The position numbers and the translations under genes were made by a program. The notes under the pieces were generated by a model. That model did not search any database. It was not told where the DNA came from and worked only from the letters and a program-made list of their open reading frames with translations. Positions 8,652 to 13,124 of a stretch of DNA of 13,124 nucleotides are shown here, one piece after another (position 1 is the first letter of the stretch; each line of letters starts with the position of its first letter). Origin of the DNA: Phoronis ovalis (Eukaryota; Phoronida; Phoronidae); assembly GCA_028565635.1 (NCBI GenBank), contig JAOXYB010104714.1:4376-17499 (forward strand). Reading direction: 5' to 3'.

Positions 8652-10569
8652 CTAAAAACAATAAATTTCAAAGATAAGTTTTGCTAATATAACATGAAGG
8701 AAAATCAGAATAATTCTCACAAGTATAAAAATCAACACAAAATTAGATAAAAATGATATGATTAACTCACAATAATATTCTGCAATTTATGCACCATGTA
8801 TGCTTGAAATGATCCCCAGCTTTGTCTATATATCCAACATTTTGATATTCTGTGATTGAGAGACTTTCAGACAGCAGATATATCACCATGCCTCCCAGAA
8901 GGCCTCTTGGTTATATTTTAGGGTGGGGATGTGACACACTCTATACCAAATATGTAGAGATTTGAGCCTCCAAAATAGATCCCAAAATTTTAATTTTTAA
9001 AATTATATCATTATTTGTTTTATGAGATATTGTACACTATTTTCTGTGAAAAGTAACCCCAAAATATACCTTTCCAAAGGAAATCATGACTAGACCTAAA
9101 AAATATTCTCAAAACATACCACAGGGGCAAAGTATACCATCATTTATCAAAAACACCCCCTTCAGCTCCGCTAAGAGACCCTGGCATGCTTACACCGTCT
9201 TGGAAAATACAAGCTATCTTGCATCAACCATATGGAATTTGGTTATAATGCGAAAGTAATTTCTTCTTGAATGGCTAATAAGATCTGAGGGAGAAGAAGG
9301 CACTATACTGAAAATCTCTCATTACAAGTCTGATGAATTTGGTATGACGTCTTATTCTAATATAAGGTCAAGGTCACAAATTCCCAGAATAAAGTAGAGT
9401 TATTACACAAGCACAAAGAACAAACATATTTAAACCATAACTGATACGCAGTAATATTTGCAAATAACAAGAGACAGTGTGCAAATAGAATACAGCAGAT
9501 TGTTCAAAATATAGTAGGGTCAGAGGTCGTTTTCCATGTAGCCAAGCTTTGAGTAAACTTTTCGTCTTCCTTGAAATTTGTTGTAAAAATCAATCCAAAG
9601 TAAGTGATTTTGAGCAATATCAACTTAGCATAGTTTTTTGGTAAAACTATTTTTCATTTATTTTAATTTGTTAAGACACCATTTTTAATTTTACATTTGA
9701 ATGTATCATGATAGTAAAAGCCTTTACAAATCATTAATTTTTCGGAACACAGACAGTCCAGCAGGCCAAGTATAATTACTTTAAAACACAAGGAATTAGA
9801 GAAAGGCCATGACATATGTTGAAAATTGTATCGCTTTGCAGACAACTTTTAAAACACTTTACCACACTTCTTACATCACTTGAGAACTGCTGAACATCTT
9901 AATGGCATTTTTTTAAATGAATGAATTGCGTAATATTTTAATATTATGGAATCAAATAATGATAAGAGCAGCAAGATAAAAATTTAAAGAGATGAAAGTT
10001 ATCTTTGCTTTCACTTTTATTCATGCATGCAAAAGTCAGATTTTAAGTCAAAAGAATAGCTAGAATTTTTTTTTGAAATAAATATCTTTCTGATCACAGA
10101 AATGCTGCTTGTCATAATGGAATTGTTTTTCAATCGGTCAAACAATTTATTGAAAAGTGGTATTCTTAATATTTGGGTTTCAAGCCTACACTCAATTTTG
10201 TGATAATTTTCTAATTCTCAAATCAAAAATTGTAGTTGTAAAGTGTTCTAAAGGTTAATATGTAAACATCCTACAGAATAGAATGCCTCAAAACTAGGGA
10301 CCAAATAGTTTTTGATTTTGTTTTGTAATAATAATTTTACAAATATTGCTTTCTAAATATTGTTCCAAATCTTCAACATGCAATTAAATCAACAAATTTT
10401 CATGGCCCTATTCCTTTGTCAGATTTGTTACCCGATAGTTCTTTCTGCGAGCACAACATCCCGATGGTCTGTTCAGGGATTCCTCAGATGGGCTTGGAGT
10501 CAATGGAGGAGTTTGTGAAGGTTTTGTCGAATTTGGTTGACCCTCTAACATATCACTAAATTCACGATC
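8382..10569 (-). CDS. KCND: Shal/Kv4 voltage-gated K+ channel, C-terminal cytoplasmic tail (two last coding exons)
   Basis: Join of complement 10432-10569 and 8382-8651, phase 0, giving the last 135 residues and a TGA stop. Kv4 channels are tetrameric six-helix channels carrying neuronal and muscle A-type K+ current; the T1 domain, voltage sensor and pore would be encoded right of the window. Seen: EFSDMLEGQ followed by a Ser/Thr/Pro-rich stretch (TPPLTPSPSEE), a Cys-Cys-Ala-Arg-Arg-Lys patch, SRSNLNAKTV, TTTAIVSMP, and the end SVVRISTL. From memory of vertebrate Kv4.2/4.3 these correspond, in the same order, to HEFIDEQMFEQ, SPSLSSH, CCSRRSKK, SRSSLNLK, TTAIISIP and VVKVSAL or IVRVSAL. The ordered match supports the call although each block is short. 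The Ser-Thr-Leu terminus is a class I PDZ ligand. Several TP/SP sites could be phosphorylated. No break was seen. Confidence 0.85.
9365..9376 (+). promoter_or_regulatory. Possible nuclear-receptor site, AGGTCAAGGTCA (DR0)
   Basis: Two perfect AGGTCA half-sites with no spacer; the inner part TCAAGGTCA is also the extended monomer site known for the ERR and NR5A families. The motif is seen; function is inferred. It may equally have arrived with a repeat. Confidence 0.35.
9517..9529 (+). promoter_or_regulatory. Possible nuclear-receptor site, GGGTCAGAGGTCG (DR1)
   Basis: Two near-consensus half-sites (GGGTCA and AGGTCG) separated by one base, the spacing used by RXR, HNF4 and COUP-type receptors. 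It is 140 bp from the DR0 motif in the same intron. Confidence 0.3.
10432..10569 (-). CDS. KCND: Kv4 penultimate coding exon
   Basis: Minus strand, acceptor AACGTTTCTAG just before 10569 and donor GTAACA just after 10432, 46 codons, phase 0 at both ends. The peptide starts DREFSDMLEGQPN, passes through TPPLTPSPSEESLN and ends RPSGCCARRKNYR. The CC-x-RR-x-K patch after a Ser/Pro-rich run matches vertebrate Kv4. The dileucine dendritic-targeting motif and everything upstream, including the pore, were not found in this window. Confidence 0.82.
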
Positions 10570-13124
10570 CTAGAAACGTTATATCATGTCTTAAAAATCA
10601 AAACGTCAACACCTCAAGTTTTTGCTTGTTTGTAGTATCTGACCGTTATATCTTTAATTTAGAAAAAAATAAAAATAAAATATCCGCAGTTTTTCTTCAA
10701 ATCTCGTTTGAATTGTTTTAAAGTTTGGTTATTTATAAATTAAAGTTTTTCAAAGGCAATTTTCAGTAGACAACTTCCTAGAGAGCTGGAATTTAGCATT
10801 TCCATCAAACAGTTAGTGCAGTAGTGTAAATTTTCCAGGCAGAGTGGTGCTTATAAATTGAAAATACTGAGAAGGAAATTAAATTATCATATCGATAAAA
10901 CAGAACAATAAAATTCTAAAAAAAAATCTGAAATATTCCTGAATGAGGTTAATAAAAAACACTTGTAAAACATGCTGAAAAGTGGTGTTTTTAAGAGGTT
11001 CTATTCAGCACTTACTAAGTAGACGTATTTCACAGTCCCCATTAAGAATGGGTTTTTAAGTTCTAGTAATATGTCAAGTTTTGACTCTTCAACTTTCATC
11101 AGACAATTTCCTACACTGTTTTGAATATTTTAATCAAATTGAAAATCTTCACATCTAGGTAATTAATAACATAATAAAAATATCAAAATGTAACGGATAG
11201 AAGATAAAAATAAGAAAATACACACTTCAGTCTTTTCATATGTCTTATCTGATTAAATAAAATATAATTTCTCACTTTAAAAAAATATAAAAAATAACAC
11301 AAAACTTTGTTCTGCCTGGAAAATGGAACACGCACACACATACACTAACAGATTTAGAAAATAATGACTAATATAACAAAGAGATACTTCAAGTATTGGT
11401 AATAAGAAAATAAAAAATTCACTAAAACACCACATATCCAAAATCTACAGTTTCATTGAGTAGCTCGAATGTTTACAATAATAATAGAGAGCTTGAGATT
11501 CTTAGATATGAGCGACAAGCTAACAGTAATGAGCAAAGTGCGTGTGTCTCTCACTTTCACTACAATGCGAAGTAGAAGCAAATTATTTGATTTTTTTATA
11601 CAAACACTTGTATAAATACATACCAGAGTGTTTTTTTTTACTCATCGCTTCAGTGGATGTGGTAGACGTACACACTTTATTTGTTACTCATAATTAAGGA
11701 TCTTTAAGGCTAAGCTAGACCCTCATTACTGTTTAAATAAAAATTCGTGAAAAATTCGCATTTCATTTTTTTTCCACACAAAATACATGTTTTCCGAAAC
11801 TTTAGCAGTCAAGCTATCTCATATCGGTATTTTCAAACTACTTTGTGAAATGTATGAAATTTACTTAGCATTCAATGAATGACAACCTATAAAAATCATT
11901 AGGTGCATTGTATAGGTAAATCCTATAGATCAAATCCATGCTAACTATAGTTTTAGCAAGTAAGCAATTATACTCCCATAATTTGTCATGGTCCATTTTA
12001 AATTGCACCAGGGACTTTGGTTATATAATGAATTTAAAATAATAAAAAGATATCTTTTTTTAAACATTACAATTTTGGTAATAACAAATAATAGGAGTAC
12101 TGTTTACTTCTTAAAAATGTAGTAAGCTCGAATTTAGATCAGCTGGATTTTCTGGTAGGATGCACCTCATGATTTTTTCATGAGTTATAAAATGCTAAAT
12201 AAATTAATAAATTCCATGCATTGCACACACGAATCTAAAAATACCATCATGACATAGCATGAATGCTAAGGGTTCAGAAAACATTTGTTTTTAGTGAAAT
12301 AAATGTAATGCAGATTTTTTATGAATTTTTGTTTATAAAGTAATGAGGGTCTAGCTTAGCCTTAAGCTCTCGTTAGTTAAACGAACAGCCAAACCTTAAT
12401 GCGAGTAGAATATTAACTCTACCTAGAAACTGACATATTAGGATATGTGGTTTTTTAAACAATATATTGTACATATCAAATTCTTTAATTCCCGAAAAAT
12501 TATTTTTTTGGTCTCAATTTAACTACTTTCGAATTAAATATAATGAAATTAGAAACAGCGTTTTTGAACAATAGTTTTCCAACAGAAAATATTCAATGTT
12601 TTAGTAAAACCCCAAATGTATGCCTAAGGCAGGGAACTAATAAAAATAGTAGAAATTGAAATGTACAATTTTATCAGCAATTATTATTAAAAGATCAAAA
12701 ATATTTGTACAAGAGCTGAAAAATCAACACAACAATAAACATAGTGATCGACACCAACATTCCTGACACAAGCTCCTCTTAGTACTGGTCATTCCTCATT
12801 TTAAAGTAACCTCACCACAGCACTTATACTCCTCACTGAGGCATTTCACAAAGAAGTTAACCTCTGGAGACATTTAGACTGCAGTAGGTCATTAGTACAG
12901 AGCCAAATCCGTATTTTAAAATTATTTTAAGATATTTGGGAACAGAGGATACTGACCAAATACTAGTCGGGCCAAACCATTACTCAGTAAGCAGGCTCAA
13001 CTAAAATCACCAACGTAACTGTAGACAACCAAATTTAAAAATTTACACTTTGCAGTTTGTTATAAATAAACATGACTGAAAGCATAATATCTTCATTGTT
13101 ATTTTGTAACCAAAAGTAGTGAGC
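10570..13124 (-). other. Upstream Kv4 intron, open at right edge
   Basis: At least 2.5 kb between the acceptor next to 10569 and the right edge. I looked for the preceding Kv4 segment (the His/Leu-rich dileucine region after S6) on the minus strand and did not see it. Apart from the palindromic element at 11704-12365 it is AT-rich and unremarkable. Confidence 0.6.
11704..12365. mobile_element. Foldback/MITE-type non-autonomous DNA transposon (662 bp)
   Basis: The ends 11704-11729 and 12340-12365 are perfect 26-bp inverted repeats, starting TTAAGGCTAAGC and containing TAGACCCTCATTAC. Inward the two arms keep aligning as an imperfect inverted repeat with substitutions and small gaps. Examples are CATGTTTTCCGAAAC against the reverse complement AAATGTTTTCTGAAC, and TACTCCCATAATTTGTCAT against TACTCCTATTATTTGTTAT. 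The alignment reaches roughly 12000 on the left and 12075 on the right, so the element is nearly one palindrome centred near 12035. TTAA stands at both ends and could be a target duplication, as in piggyBac-like elements. Because TTAA is its own reverse complement, it could equally be part of the repeat. The 6 bp outside do not match. There is no transposase frame, so it is non-autonomous. A small hairpin, CTCATGA/TCATGAG, lies at 12166-12184. Confidence 0.82.

Larger units (their letters stand above)
8652..10431 (-). other. Last Kv4 intron (1,780 bp)
   Basis: Donor GTAACA at 10431 downward and acceptor TTTTTAG at 8652. No coding block was recognised. It holds two nuclear-receptor-like direct repeats (9365-9376 and 9517-9529). 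The part at about 8790-9560 looks somewhat richer in GC words than its surroundings and may be an old mobile-element remnant, but no ends were found. Confidence 0.75.

Noticed and set aside
12796-12873. 25-codon minus-strand frame (MSPEVNFFVKCLSEEYKCCG) with a possible donor after CTGTG
   Set aside because: The slightly higher GC made it look exon-like, but it does not match any Kv4 segment, has no convincing acceptor, and is too short to stand alone.
1-13124. tRNA, rRNA, CRISPR or prokaryotic operon features
   Set aside because: None seen. The spliced exons, AATAAA signals and metazoan gene families show this is animal nuclear DNA.

Overview
This is AT-rich, intron-bearing eukaryotic DNA from an animal, most likely an invertebrate. 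It carries the 3' ends of two conserved metazoan genes that converge tail to tail. Neither gene has a long open reading frame here. Both were recognised by joining short exons at GT/AG splice sites and comparing the peptides with remembered family sequences. The phylum cannot be fixed from the window.

Layout. Positions 1-576 hold a 78-bp minisatellite that runs off the left edge. From 797 to 3457 on the + strand are the last six coding exons of CCDC146 (MBO2 in Chlamydomonas), a coiled-coil protein of centrioles and ciliary axonemes. They encode about 293 residues including the natural C-terminus. Its 3' UTR follows, with a (TA)10 microsatellite and AATAAA signals near 3999-4018. From 4019 to 8381 there is no recognisable coding sequence. 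This stretch must include the 3' UTR of the minus-strand gene, and it contains a cluster of small hairpins (6767-6907) and a nuclear-receptor-like direct repeat (6223-6236).

On the minus strand, exons 10432-10569 and 8382-8651 encode the last 135 residues of a Shal/Kv4 (KCND) voltage-gated potassium channel. The tail ends in a class I PDZ ligand (Ser-Thr-Leu). The 1.78-kb intron between them holds two further AGGTCA-type direct repeats. The upstream intron (10570 to the right edge) contains a 662-bp element that is one large imperfect palindrome. Its terminal 26-bp inverted repeats are perfect and begin and end in TTAA, which marks it as a non-autonomous foldback/MITE-type DNA transposon.

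The two genes have no known shared pathway: CCDC146 acts in ciliary and centriolar structure, Kv4 in neuronal A-type K+ current. Their adjacency is best used as a synteny marker. No new multi-gene system is visible. The least ordinary items are the palindromic element and the minisatellite, which can be read as an Asp-rich, calcium-loop-like peptide.
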